From: a virus
Virus record (IMG/VR): IMGVR_UViG_3300027972_000004
Coordinates: 1 to 41,057 of that record
DNA: 41,057 nt
Strand: one strand, 5' to 3'
A model generated the notes under the pieces. The model was not told the origin of the DNA and did no database searches. It worked only from the letters and a program-made list of their open reading frames with translations. Every line of letters begins with the position of its first letter. The stretch's first letter is position 1. Of the stretch, positions 5,515 through 12,502 are shown in pieces. The position numbers were made by a program, and so were the translations under genes.

Positions 5515-6759
5515 TTATAAACCATCGCTTTTTACCGGCAGGGCCCACCGGCTGTCCGGGAGCCGTAAAGCCTCGCCTTCCTTTTTCATCTTGCCCAGGG
5601 TATTCGCTACTTGTTGGTAAGGTACGCCCAACACATCCACAATGTCCTTCAGGCTGAGAGCGTCGCTTTTAAGCGTGTTATGGATGCGTTTCCGCAGGGA
5701 TAGTTTGCCTTGAAATTCTGCGGTATCTTCGATGTTGGCTTTACTGAAGGTTGTTTTGCCCTCTATCTTGTCGAACATCACATCTACCCCGATAGGCTGA
5801 TGCCGTGTATCATCGTTACTCTTATAATGAGACAGCATGATACTTAATTTATTATCTCCAGGTTCCTGCTGTTTCGACAGTTCCCATACTGATCTCGCTT
5901 CATTGCTGAAATATGCCGATCCGAAAGGTGATTTACTGCCTACTGTCTGTTTCGCTGTGTGGTGGATAATTAAAGACGTAACATCTAAACGGCGTACTGC
6001 TCTGAAAAAATCCTGTGCCACTTCTGAGTCATTGACATTACCTTTCGCGGCTCCGATAACAGAATCTATTATGAGCATGTCAAACTGGTTTTCCTTGACG
6101 ATGGCATAGATAGCGTTCATATCATCGGATAATGGCAACGAGCAACGGCGGTACGAGAGGGCAAATTCCGGTAAGTTATGGCCTCGGCGTACCCATGATA
6201 TCCGGCGGGTGAATGTTGACCTGTTAGTTTCCCAATCCAGGTAAAGGGGTTTCCCATATTTCGGCTTAAAGCCTAACGGGTTATCCTGCCACGGCAGCGC
6301 AATGCAGCAGGCAAGGAATAATCCGATAGACGACTTCCCGCTTCCACCGTCCGCAAATAGGAGGGTTGGCTCGCCTTCCGGCAAGATGGGATACAGCTTA
6401 TATTCAAGGGGATAGACCTTATCATCCGTCCAGATTTCATGTATCGGTTCGCCCTGGCGCAAAATGTTTAAGGTGATGGCGCATATCTGGCCTATTACTT
6501 CATCCCAATCGACCTTGACCTGATAAACCTTGAGCAGAGCGTTCTTGAGCAAGGTTTTGGCCTGAGATGTTCCTAATAGGTTAAAGTTCTGTTCTAACAG
6601 ATGCGGATTGTATTCGCTGTCCGATGTGGTAAATAGCACAATACAGGTCATGCGCCCGTCCCGGTGTTCGCGCACACCTGATACCGTGCAGTCTAATTTA
6701 TATTCGTCCCACGAAAAACAATAGGACGTTCCTTTATCTATTAACTTAGGCTGTGGCAT
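5515..6759 (-). CDS. RepA/DnaB-type AAA ATPase, probable replicative helicase
   Basis: This gene encodes 414 residues with a RecA-fold ATPase core of the AAA_25/RepA type. The Walker A motif is ADGGSGKSS (136-144), a DWE acidic motif lies at 175-177, and Walker B is MLIIDS (228-233). A LIIHHTAK segment at 264-270 matches the sensor region of hexameric RepA-like helicases. Residues 1-125 form an N-terminal domain, and residues 354-406 look like a winged helix. It probably unwinds DNA at the phage origin and works with the TOPRIM protein encoded just upstream, whose stop overlaps this start. The dyad array begins at its 3' end. Confidence 0.8.
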   Translation of the reverse strand: MPQPKLIDKGTSYCFSWDEYKLDCTVSGVREHRDGRMTCIVLFTTSDSEYNPHLLEQNFNLLGTSQAKTLLKNALLKVYQVKVDWDEVIGQICAITLNILRQGEPIHEIWTDDKVYPLEYKLYPILPEGEPTLLFADGGSGKSSIGLFLACCIALPWQDNPLGFKPKYGKPLYLDWETNRSTFTRRISWVRRGHNLPEFALSYRRCSLPLSDDMNAIYAIVKENQFDMLIIDSVIGAAKGNVNDSEVAQDFFRAVRRLDVTSLIIHHTAKQTVGSKSPFGSAYFSNEARSVWELSKQQEPGDNKLSIMLSHYKSNDDTRHQPIGVDVMFDKIEGKTTFSKANIEDTAEFQGKLSLRKRIHNTLKSDALSLKDIVDVLGVPYQQVANTLGKMKKEGEALRLPDSRWALPVKSDGL

Positions 6760-7477
6760 AAGATAAATCTATCCCGCCCCGTTTCGGTATCCGGTGTTTC
6801 AATGCCTGCCTCCAAATTCTCAATTCATATTCAACCAATGCTAATTTCGGTGTTTCCCGTAGCGGTGCGGTTTTCAGCCGTTCTATTTCGGTAAGTAGTT
6901 CAGCCGGTGTCATAACCAGCAGTTGGGCATCATAAAATCTGTAGACAGACAGAGGTACGGAAATCTCCTCATTGTCGGCCAGGTCGCGCAGGGCCTCGGC
7001 GGTGCCCCCGGCCTCTATCCAATCGCTCACGTCCTTGCCCGGGCCCGGCAGCCGAATGATTTTCACGGCCTCCGCGTCATAATAGATTTCTTCAAGAACA
7101 TTGAGGGCGTGCGCCCAGCCAGCGTCGTCATTGTCGGGGCAAATACACACTACAGCCCCTTTCAATGCTTCGGTGTATGACTTTCTCCACTTGCCGCAAC
7201 CCATTGCCGCTGTCGTGGCCTCGAAGCCCAATTTAACCAGGTTGTCTGCGTCCTTCTCGCCTTCTGTCAGGAAAACGGGCACGCCGTCCTTGATGGCCTT
7301 GGTAATTTGAGGCAGACGATACAACACAGGTTCTATGCCCTGCAGGGACCAGATATATTGACCGTCCGGGCCGGGCCTGCGCTGTCTAAAATCCTTTTCG
7401 GGTCCGTACCGTAGCGTCTCATGAACCACGGCGCCGGTGAGGTCGCGGTACTGATAGATTGCACTAATCGTTTGCAT
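6746..7477 (-). CDS. TOPRIM-domain primase-like protein
   Basis: This gene encodes 243 residues from ATG 7477, with AGGA eight bases upstream. A GTG two codons earlier is less likely. The N-terminus carries the YQYRDLTGAVVHETLRY and PEKDFRQRRP pattern that precedes TOPRIM domains in plasmid and phage primases. The TOPRIM motifs are FLTEGEKDADNL (catalytic E72) and CPDNDDAG (D115, D117), followed by GPGKDVSDWIEAGGT. There is no N-terminal zinc finger and no polymerase domain in the frame. It probably primes or assists the RepA-like ATPase downstream. Confidence 0.8.
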   Translation of the reverse strand: MQTISAIYQYRDLTGAVVHETLRYGPEKDFRQRRPGPDGQYIWSLQGIEPVLYRLPQITKAIKDGVPVFLTEGEKDADNLVKLGFEATTAAMGCGKWRKSYTEALKGAVVCICPDNDDAGWAHALNVLEEIYYDAEAVKIIRLPGPGKDVSDWIEAGGTAEALRDLADNEEISVPLSVYRFYDAQLLVMTPAELLTEIERLKTAPLRETPKLALVEYELRIWRQALKHRIPKRGGIDLSYATA

Positions 7478-8822
7478 AATCACTATCCTGTATGGCTTTA
7501 ATATTTGAGATTAAAACACTCGCAATGGCAGGGACGATTGCATTGCCTAACGCCTTTAATCGGTCAACTCTGTCCACGACTCGGGGTAACCCATCATCCA
7601 CTCTACAAAACTTGGTTGCAACTTCATACCAGTTCTCTGACCATCCAGGGATTGTTCTATAACTATTGCTATCTCGTTCTTGCCTGTCTGACTTGGGCAA
7701 CTGCCCTTGTCTTTGGCATCCTGCGCCATAGGTGTCGGCAGCATGGCTATAAAGTTCAACCTGTTCGTTATGTTGTCCTGTATGTTGTCCTCGCCCTTGC
7801 CCCTGCTTTTGAGTGTCGGTTTTCCCCTGGCTACTGCATCCGCTACCCTCTCCCTGTTGTCTGTTTCCATTCCGCATGGCGTTGGCAACAACCCCATGTT
7901 TATCTGTTGAGTTAATCCCACTTGTGCCAACCTTCCCGTTTTCTTGTCGTATGCCCTCTCGCCTATTTTCGCTGGTTGACCGTCCTTGGTCTGTAATCTC
8001 TCGTTTGTTACTCCCGGCTCCTGGCCTGACGGACTGTGCAACAATCCACACTCTATCCCTTCTGTGGGGTGCGCCGAGGCTGCAAGCTGGAATAACAAGC
8101 CATACTGTTTCATACCCTGCTTGTCTGAGGTCTGATTCGATTCCTCCGCTGATTGTGTTGTAATCGCAGATTTCGTCATTCTCAACACTGAATAGAGTGC
8201 TTTGGCTTGCCACTCCAACTTCACTATCGGGGAATACCATATTGAGGATTCCAGGCACGTTCTCAAGAATAATCCAATCGGGTTTGACAGCTTCAATGAC
8301 TGCGAGAGTCTGCGGCCAGAGATAACGGTCATCTGACGTTCCACGTTTTCGTCCGGCATTGCTGAATGGTTGGCAGGGGAAGCCTGCGGTGAGCAAGAGG
8401 CTATCATGTCGTTCAAATCCGTTGTCCATCCTTGTTCTAACTTCCGTTGCATCCGGGGAGTTACTTCGTTCGTTACGTTTGAGTTCTTGTAATCCCGTTG
8501 CTGTGGGGTTGGTAATAGTTGGATCATTTGATTCAAGTCTTTCCCCCATTTGATTCCGTTTTTGTCCACATTCTCCCCATTTATTAAATCCCTCTGCTTT
8601 CCTTTCCAATCTCTCGCGCGGGGAGATGGTAACAACCTGTTTGATTTCTTCGACATTATTTACGTCCTCAATACAAGGCACATTAGGCCAATGTTTCGCT
8701 AATACTTTCTGACAGAATTTATCCATTTCGCAGAAGCAAATAGTTTCTATCCCTGCCCAGTCACAGGCCAACGAAAAGCCGCCGATACCTGAAAACAAAT
8801 CGATATGTTTAATCGTAATCAC
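7464..8822 (-). CDS. dcm: C5 cytosine DNA methyltransferase with unusual insertions
   Basis: The ordered C5-methyltransferase motifs are present: DLFSGIGG (8-15, cofactor site), GFPCQPFSNAG with catalytic C150, ILENVPG (186-191), HRRDRVWIVA (253-262) and LKALGNAIVP near the C-terminus. Methylation would protect phage DNA from host restriction. The start is uncertain. The frame is open to 8912, but that stretch overlaps a well-formed zinc-ribbon gene, so GTG 8822 (452 residues) is preferred. Motif I to the PCQ loop is about 70 residues longer than in M.HhaI, and the target-recognition region (about 263-400) is low-complexity Q/G/R/N sequence. Both odd regions coincide with motif-rich parts of a gene nested in another frame. 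Confidence 0.85.
   Translation of the reverse strand: MITIKHIDLFSGIGGFSLACDWAGIETICFCEMDKFCQKVLAKHWPNVPCIEDVNNVEEIKQVVTISPRERLERKAEGFNKWGECGQKRNQMGERLESNDPTITNPTATGLQELKRNERSNSPDATEVRTRMDNGFERHDSLLLTAGFPCQPFSNAGRKRGTSDDRYLWPQTLAVIEAVKPDWIILENVPGILNMVFPDSEVGVASQSTLFSVENDEICDYNTISGGIESDLRQAGYETVWLVIPACSLGAPHRRDRVWIVAQSVRPGAGSNKREITDQGRSTSENRREGIRQENGKVGTSGINSTDKHGVVANAMRNGNRQQGEGSGCSSQGKTDTQKQGQGRGQHTGQHNEQVELYSHAADTYGAGCQRQGQLPKSDRQERDSNSYRTIPGWSENWYEVATKFCRVDDGLPRVVDRVDRLKALGNAIVPAIASVLISNIKAIQDSDYAND
7556..8656 (-). CDS. Nested gene inside dcm: LLPTP-repeat protein of unknown function
   Basis: This gene encodes 366 residues, on the same strand as dcm but in another frame and wholly within it. 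ATG 8656 lies eight bases after GAGGA. The product has recurring units beginning LLPSPRARDWKG (8), LLPTPQQRDYK (47), LLPTPCG (256) and MLPTPMAQDAKDKG (305). The first two units are followed by DLN(Q/D)MI. A central block includes LFLRTCLESSIWYSP and KLEWQAKALYS, and the end is LQPSFVEWMMGYPESWTEL. I recall proteins with this layout encoded beside or over cytosine methyltransferases in phages and prophages. That suggests a conserved family, but I cannot check it here. The function is unknown. A link to methyltransferase activity or specificity is a guess. Confidence 0.7.
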   Translation of the reverse strand: MSKKSNRLLPSPRARDWKGKQRDLINGENVDKNGIKWGKDLNQMIQLLPTPQQRDYKNSNVTNEVTPRMQRKLEQGWTTDLNDMIASCSPQASPANHSAMPDENVERQMTVISGRRLSQSLKLSNPIGLFLRTCLESSIWYSPIVKLEWQAKALYSVLRMTKSAITTQSAEESNQTSDKQGMKQYGLLFQLAASAHPTEGIECGLLHSPSGQEPGVTNERLQTKDGQPAKIGERAYDKKTGRLAQVGLTQQINMGLLPTPCGMETDNRERVADAVARGKPTLKSRGKGEDNIQDNITNRLNFIAMLPTPMAQDAKDKGSCPSQTGKNEIAIVIEQSLDGQRTGMKLQPSFVEWMMGYPESWTELTD

Positions 8823-8904
8823 TCCATCCACAATTCCAGCATAAGAATCTATGAAATAGCTTGATGCACTTTCGTTTACAGCAGGGGCAAATAACTTCAG
8901 CCAT
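8809..8904 (-). CDS. 31-residue zinc-ribbon protein
   Basis: The frame reads MAEVICPCCKRKCIKLFHRF followed by LCWNCGWSDYD. CPCC-x3-C and CWNC make two metal knuckles. ATG 8904 follows GAGGG by about ten bases and overlaps the stop of the 48-residue gene by eight bases. Its 3' end overlaps the probable dcm start by 14 bases. The product is tiny, but the zinc pattern and packing support it. Confidence 0.55.
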   Translation of the reverse strand: MAEVICPCCKRKCIKLFHRFLCWNCGWSDYD

Positions 8905-9043
8905 AGATACACCGCCCTCTTTTACATTCAAGGCATTTCGGGCTTATGTGGCATCCTGTATCGGCGTATTCAATATCTACCTTGTCCTTTACTATCCTTT
9001 GTTTGCGCTTCGTTTTATCTTTTGAACCTTTTGGTCGGGCCAT
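8897..9043 (-). CDS. 48-residue basic Cys-box protein
   Basis: The product starts MARPKGSKDKTKRKQRIVKD and ends TGCHISPKCLECKRGRC plus three residues. AGGAG lies nine bases upstream of ATG 9043. The C-terminal box GC-x3-P-x-CLEC-x-R-x-x-C closely matches the box in the HTH protein at 5005-5283, but here it follows a very basic tail and no HTH domain is present. It may be a stripped-down paralogue that binds nucleic acid or the same partner. Confidence 0.65.
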   Translation of the reverse strand: MARPKGSKDKTKRKQRIVKDKVDIEYADTGCHISPKCLECKRGRCIYG

Positions 9044-9075
9044 CTCTACTCTCCTGCGATGCTATAAGATTTTGC

Positions 9076-9104
9076 GGGCCGGGGGTTTATCAGTCCCCCG
9101 GCCC
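9076..9104. other. Strong GC hairpin without U-tract
   Basis: GGGCCGGGGG (9076-9085) pairs perfectly with CCCCCGGCCC (9095-9104) around a nine-base loop. Neither strand has a run of T after the stem, so it is not a classical terminator. It lies in a 164-base gene-free gap of the early operon, just downstream (minus sense) of the candidate structured RNA. It could stabilise mRNA ends, pause polymerase or act as a processing barrier. Similar GC stems occur at 2721 and 28582. Confidence 0.7.
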
Positions 9105-9114
9105 AATAAAAGGA

Positions 9115-9210
9115 GGAGAGACACCTGGCTGGTATTGCAGCTCCACTTAGCGCTTCCAGCTTTCGCGTGGTCGATCTTTAGGCCACTTGAGCGCACCAGG
9201 CACCTTCCTA
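9115..9210 (-). ncRNA. Candidate multibranched structured RNA
   Basis: The gap between the genes at 9043 and 9208 folds well in the minus-strand sense. A closing helix pairs 9196-9204 (GGUGCCUGG) with 9120-9128 (CCAGGUGUC); all nine pairs form, three of them as G-U wobbles that would be mismatches on the other strand. Inside are GCGCU/AGCGC (9190-9194 with 9150-9154), a stem capped by a GAAA tetraloop (9059-9066 offset by 100, that is 9159-9166) and a GCUG/CAGC hairpin (9128-9141). The 3' flank contains CCUCCUUUU, like the 3' end of 16S rRNA. No tRNA T-arm is visible and I do not recognise an RNA family. Confidence 0.4.
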
Positions 9211-9417
9211 TATAGTGTCGTGCGCCGGGGTACCCGGTAAGGTTTCCGTTGTTACTGCCGTGGCCTTTACCGGCTTCTTGCGGACGTAGGGTTTCACGTT
9301 TACGCCTTTGCCTGACCTTGTTTTCGGAGCCGGTATATAACCGAGCGCCTTCATCATGCTCTGAAAGATTGATACCTTCTTGACCTTCTTGGCTTTCCTT
9401 GTTTTTTTCTCTGACAT
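9208..9417 (-). CDS. Small lysine-rich protein
   Basis: This gene encodes 69 residues from ATG 9417, with GGAGG seven bases upstream. The first 17 residues are highly basic (MSEKKTRKAKKVKKVS). A short helix (IFQSMMKALGYIPAPK) and a second basic segment (KPYVRKKPVKATAV) follow. It probably binds DNA or RNA through charge and has little stable fold. It lies between the recombinase gene and the structured-RNA gap. Confidence 0.65.
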   Translation of the reverse strand: MSEKKTRKAKKVKKVSIFQSMMKALGYIPAPKTRSGKGVNVKPYVRKKPVKATAVTTETLPGTPAHDTI

Positions 9418-9428
9418 TTAATCCTCCG

Positions 9429-11120
9429 TTATTTAATCTCTGACATCTGCGTTAGCAGGTCGATGATTTCGTTGCGCTTGTTTTCCTTGATATCTTTCCG
9501 GCTGTTATAACCGTATTTGGATTTCATTAACTGCCTGAGTTGCGGTTGCCACTTATCGCCCCAAATTTGCCTTGACAGGCTTTCCATCGCTGTTTCAAAG
9601 GTCTTGCCATCATCAGGTGCCGTGTCAATTTGCGCGTCAGGGGCCGCTGGTGGCGGTTCCTGTTCTTCCACTACCGTTTCTATGACCGGCTTCTCTTTCG
9701 GCGGGTAACATAGCTTGCCGTCCTCTTTCTTGTGAGCTATAAACGTCTGCCCTGCTCTGGCTCTCATCTGCGTGAACGGTACCTGGTGCTCTTCGCAGAA
9801 TCCGAATCCTTCATCGGCGGGATTTGCCGGGGCGGTATCTTCCTCTGGTTGGTTATCCGCTGGCCCTGCCAATTCCATAACTTCCGGGGATTCCAGTATT
9901 TCGCCGGTAGTGGTATCAACAAACCTTTCGTCAATTACATCCATCTGCGGCACCGCAGTAATGTTTAGGCGCTCAATGGCCTGACTTTCCGACCTGATAA
10001 AAGCCATGTTTTCCTGCGTGTTGCCTTTAATAGCGCCGATAACTCCGGCGGACTCGGGCCATGTCCCTACGCCTTGGGAAGTTTTGCCTGTCGCCAGGTC
10101 ACGCAGTTTAGTTATCGCGACAATCTTTCCTTTTGAAAACGAGGCCCACCGTTTGCCGTAAATCTTTACCCCTTCGGCCTCTGATAACATGCGCGGTGTA
10201 TCATCCAGGTAAGTAAACGGGCTTACCCGCTGACCGAGTTTCCGCTTAAACTTGATGCTGCAAACACGCGACCATGTAACAGTACCTTTGTCCTTGTCCT
10301 TATAGGGAATTAAAAAGATATCCCCCATTAGCGGATCGCCGTCATAGGTAGCGCAGATAATAGCCGCTGCCTTGATTTCGACCTCGGGCGCGTCCGGGTA
10401 AGACGTCCGCAGGATATCGAGCGCCGCAGCCTGCTTTTCTGATACTGCGAGTGACCGTTCATCCCGGGCCACCCGCGCCACGGCCTTTGTCTGTGCTGGA
10501 TTCATTGTCATACTGCTAACCTCCTTTATATTTACTTCGCCGGTTTCCGGCATAGCCTGTTCTTTCATATATAAGAACTGGTCAAATAGTTTCTTAATCT
10601 CGGATTTGTCGATGATTCGCTCCGCGAAGTTTCCTGTTTTTTTATCAAGGTGCACGCCGCGCAGGTCATTGAGTACACGCTTGGGGTTCATCTCAAGGTA
10701 AGCCATGAAATAAGCGACGAGCTGCAGGGCCACGGCCGTCGGGTCCATAAAGCCCGATTTCCAGTCACAGATCGCCGCGTAGCCTTTTATCAATCCTAAG
10801 TCATCTACGGTGCCAGCGTACCCATGCTTGGCCGAAAACACTGTGTACTCGCTTTCCTTTGAGATATAGCCGGTTGCCTTCTGCCAGCGGATATAAGCGC
10901 GGACTGATTGCTTGACCGGCTCGGGCACCGGTTCCCATTCCTTCTTTGAGTAGGTTTTTCCACGGTTAATTTCCTTGATAATGTCATGGACCTGATTGCC
11001 GATATCCATAGCCACCTGTGACCGCATAAAACGGGCACCTGTATAGCCGCTTATTATCGACGTGACAGAAAGGAATGACGCCGATTGACCGTTGGGTAAA
11101 TCGAAGCTATATAGCCGCAT
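9429..11120 (-). CDS. Fusion of RecB/Cas4-like exonuclease and RecT-like annealing protein
   Basis: This gene encodes 563 residues in three parts. Residues 30-160 carry PD-(D/E)xK nuclease motifs: GNQVHDI (H45), GYAGTVDDLG (D106), ICDWKSG (D119, K121) and ALQLVAY (Q133). Residues 205-400, from MTMNPAQTKAVARV through ATYDGDPLMGDIFLIPYKDK, resemble RecT-type single-strand annealing proteins, in which an LxP-x-G-x-(I/Y)LIP motif follows an alpha helix. After a proline-rich linker, FCEEHQVPF-x17-H-x6-C looks like a small zinc knuckle, and the last 40 residues are helical. Such pairs (exonuclease plus annealase) drive phage recombination and are usually separate genes. The start is uncertain because the GGGG lies only two bases before ATG. 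Confidence 0.7.
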   Translation of the reverse strand: MRLYSFDLPNGQSASFLSVTSIISGYTGARFMRSQVAMDIGNQVHDIIKEINRGKTYSKKEWEPVPEPVKQSVRAYIRWQKATGYISKESEYTVFSAKHGYAGTVDDLGLIKGYAAICDWKSGFMDPTAVALQLVAYFMAYLEMNPKRVLNDLRGVHLDKKTGNFAERIIDKSEIKKLFDQFLYMKEQAMPETGEVNIKEVSSMTMNPAQTKAVARVARDERSLAVSEKQAAALDILRTSYPDAPEVEIKAAAIICATYDGDPLMGDIFLIPYKDKDKGTVTWSRVCSIKFKRKLGQRVSPFTYLDDTPRMLSEAEGVKIYGKRWASFSKGKIVAITKLRDLATGKTSQGVGTWPESAGVIGAIKGNTQENMAFIRSESQAIERLNITAVPQMDVIDERFVDTTTGEILESPEVMELAGPADNQPEEDTAPANPADEGFGFCEEHQVPFTQMRARAGQTFIAHKKEDGKLCYPPKEKPVIETVVEEQEPPPAAPDAQIDTAPDDGKTFETAMESLSRQIWGDKWQPQLRQLMKSKYGYNSRKDIKENKRNEIIDLLTQMSEIK

Positions 11121-11760
11121 TTCCCCTGATGCTCACGCCGCCTTCGTCAAATACGCGAATACCCGGTATCTTTGTGTCGGCTTTGAGTGCTTTAACTACC
11201 CTGCGGATTTTGATTTCATCCGGCATAAGATATTCCCTGGGTAGCAGGCTTTCATCGGTAATTGCAAAATTCCACTTCTCGGTAAAAGAGGCTTTCCCAA
11301 AATCGGTTTCTACCCTTTTCTCGGGACCTGCCACAATCGGAGCCACCACTTCGGGTATCGCAGGTGTTATCCCTTTGGCCTCGGCACGTTCCATGCGCTT
11401 CGCGGCCAGCGCGTCCTGTCGGGCCTGCTCTTTGCGTCGCGCCGCCTCTACTATTTGCCGGTAAGCAAATACCTTGCTATTGATTCCCCTTTCAAGTTGG
11501 CCGATAGGATCGGTTAATATCCTGAATTGGTCATTCCACCATTTGACCTGCGCGTTAAGCGGAGCCGTCTTTTCCTTCCTCAATTCCTCGGCCTTCTTAT
11601 TAAACAGGTGCAGCTTGACTACGGCCTGCGCCGCAACAGCCATATCCGCATCGGTATTGACTACCAGTGCGCCGTAATCCGGCAGAATTAAATCCCGTTC
11701 CTGCTTTAATATCTCCACGTCTGGCGACAATACAGGTGATTGACTTGTCTCTGTTGTCAT
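11107..11760 (-). CDS. Coiled-coil phage protein next to the recombinase
   Basis: This gene encodes 217 residues. A long charged helix (about 55-130) contains KKAEELRKEKTAPLNAQVKW and ARRKEQARQDALAAKRMERA, a predicted coiled coil. The C-terminal domain contains LLPREYLMPDEIKIRRVVKA and IPGIRVFDEGG. This architecture is familiar from proteins encoded beside RecT/exonuclease genes in many phages, where the last domain has a PREYxxPDxxKI signature. The role is unknown, possibly DNA binding or protection of ends. It overlaps the recombinase start by 14 bases. Confidence 0.75.
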   Translation of the reverse strand: MTTETSQSPVLSPDVEILKQERDLILPDYGALVVNTDADMAVAAQAVVKLHLFNKKAEELRKEKTAPLNAQVKWWNDQFRILTDPIGQLERGINSKVFAYRQIVEAARRKEQARQDALAAKRMERAEAKGITPAIPEVVAPIVAGPEKRVETDFGKASFTEKWNFAITDESLLPREYLMPDEIKIRRVVKALKADTKIPGIRVFDEGGVSIRGNAAI

Positions 11761-11945
11761 CTGCTATATTCCTCCCTCAATTTATCTGCGTAGGCGTTAA
11801 TTTCGCCTGCCGTTGCTGTGTCCTCAAATTTGTGCATGAGCGTAAATTTCAAGGTTAGCTGTATTTCACCGTCAGGCATTTCGATCAGGCCGAACCCGGC
11901 CTCTCGGTTCACCGGCGATAACATTCCATCCAGTAACCGTTTCAT
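11757..11945 (-). CDS. Small hypothetical protein
   Basis: This gene encodes 62 residues from ATG 11945 with GGGGGCA upstream and ATGA overlaps with both neighbours. The middle alternates hydrophobic and polar residues (FGLIEMPDGEIQLTLKFTLM), implying beta strands, and a helix (AGEINAYADKLREEYSR) closes the protein. No family is recognised. It belongs to the recombination part of the early operon. Confidence 0.65.
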   Translation of the reverse strand: MKRLLDGMLSPVNREAGFGLIEMPDGEIQLTLKFTLMHKFEDTATAGEINAYADKLREEYSR

Positions 11946-12163
11946 ATCTGCCCCCTTGCTTCTGCCTTGTGCATGGCTATGTCCTCAGAGTCCATTGGTT
12001 GTACCCACACACTCTTGATATCGATATCAGCCATGTTCAACCGGCCCTTGTCCATGTCACCGAAAATCTCTGATGCGGTTTCCGATGATTCCGGGTCGCC
12101 CATCGCTTCAAATTCGATACTCACCGTGCCTTCAAAGGAAATGTCGGCTTTATATATCGGCAT
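11942..12163 (-). CDS. Small acidic hypothetical protein
   Basis: This gene encodes 73 residues with GGAGG eight bases before ATG 12163. The N-terminus MPIYKADISFEGTVSIEFEA looks like a beta hairpin. An acidic, methionine-containing middle and DIDIKSVWVQPMDSED follow. It overlaps the 42-residue Cys gene by 14 bases. No known domain. Confidence 0.65.
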   Translation of the reverse strand: MPIYKADISFEGTVSIEFEAMGDPESSETASEIFGDMDKGRLNMADIDIKSVWVQPMDSEDIAMHKAEARGQI

Positions 12164-12278
12164 TGTCGGCCTCCGTTTTCTCAGCAGGGCATCCGTTATC
12201 TTTCTTTGGGCATTTCTCGCAGACTGATGCAGGGGGAGGATTGTCAGGCTTACATTCGTTGGCTTGTACCCAGGTCAT
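12150..12278 (-). CDS. 42-residue Cys-box protein
   Basis: The product begins MTWVQANECKPDNPPPASVC and continues EKCPKKDNGCPAEKTEADN. Cysteines 9, 20, 23 and 30 give C-x10-C-x2-C-x6-C, similar to the C-x2-C-x6-C core of the HTH protein at 5005-5283. GGTGGTGGAG lies directly upstream of ATG 12278, and the start overlaps the preceding stop (ATGA). It is probably a zinc-binding microprotein of unknown role. Confidence 0.6.
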   Translation of the reverse strand: MTWVQANECKPDNPPPASVCEKCPKKDNGCPAEKTEADNADI

Positions 12279-12466
12279 AACTCCACCACCGGCAGGCCGT
12301 CGTTACAGCGCCAGTCAAGCGCTTCTAAGATGTAGACCTTGCGCCCCTTGTTGTCCGGTAACATCGCTATCCGGTCGGCCTCCCACCGGGCCGCTTCATA
12401 GGTCGTGTGCCTGTGCTTTGTAGTTGGCGATGCTTCCAACCACACCATCCAAAATTTCTGTGGCAT
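12275..12466 (-). CDS. Small conserved phage hypothetical protein
   Basis: This gene encodes 63 residues with a strong AGGAGGGG site before ATG 12466. The pattern FWMVWLEASPTTKHRHTTYE, then AARWEADRIAMLPDN and KVYILEAL, matches a type of small phage protein I know: a beta strand, a helix with an (E/A)ARxEAxRLA repeat, then a (F/Y)xVLEA strand. The function is not known. Confidence 0.7.
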   Translation of the reverse strand: MPQKFWMVWLEASPTTKHRHTTYEAARWEADRIAMLPDNKGRKVYILEALDWRCNDGLPVVEL

Positions 12467-12502
12467 GATATCCCCTCCTTTATTTTTTATTGCCGGTATT
12501 TC

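Noticed and set aside
5280-5525. 81-codon frame through the dyad array
   Set aside because: Its ends overlap neighbouring genes neatly, but the product is a repetitive, low-charge LTPPV-type sequence and no good ribosome binding site is present. The DNA repeats explain it better.
8823-8912. N-terminal extension of the methyltransferase to GTG 8912
   Set aside because: It has no C5-methyltransferase homology, its start is only two bases from the GAGGG site, and it overlaps the zinc-ribbon gene at 8809-8904 in another frame.
9115-9210. tRNA gene
   Set aside because: The element has stacked helices, but there is no T-arm consensus, no proper anticodon stem and the closing helix is longer than an acceptor stem.
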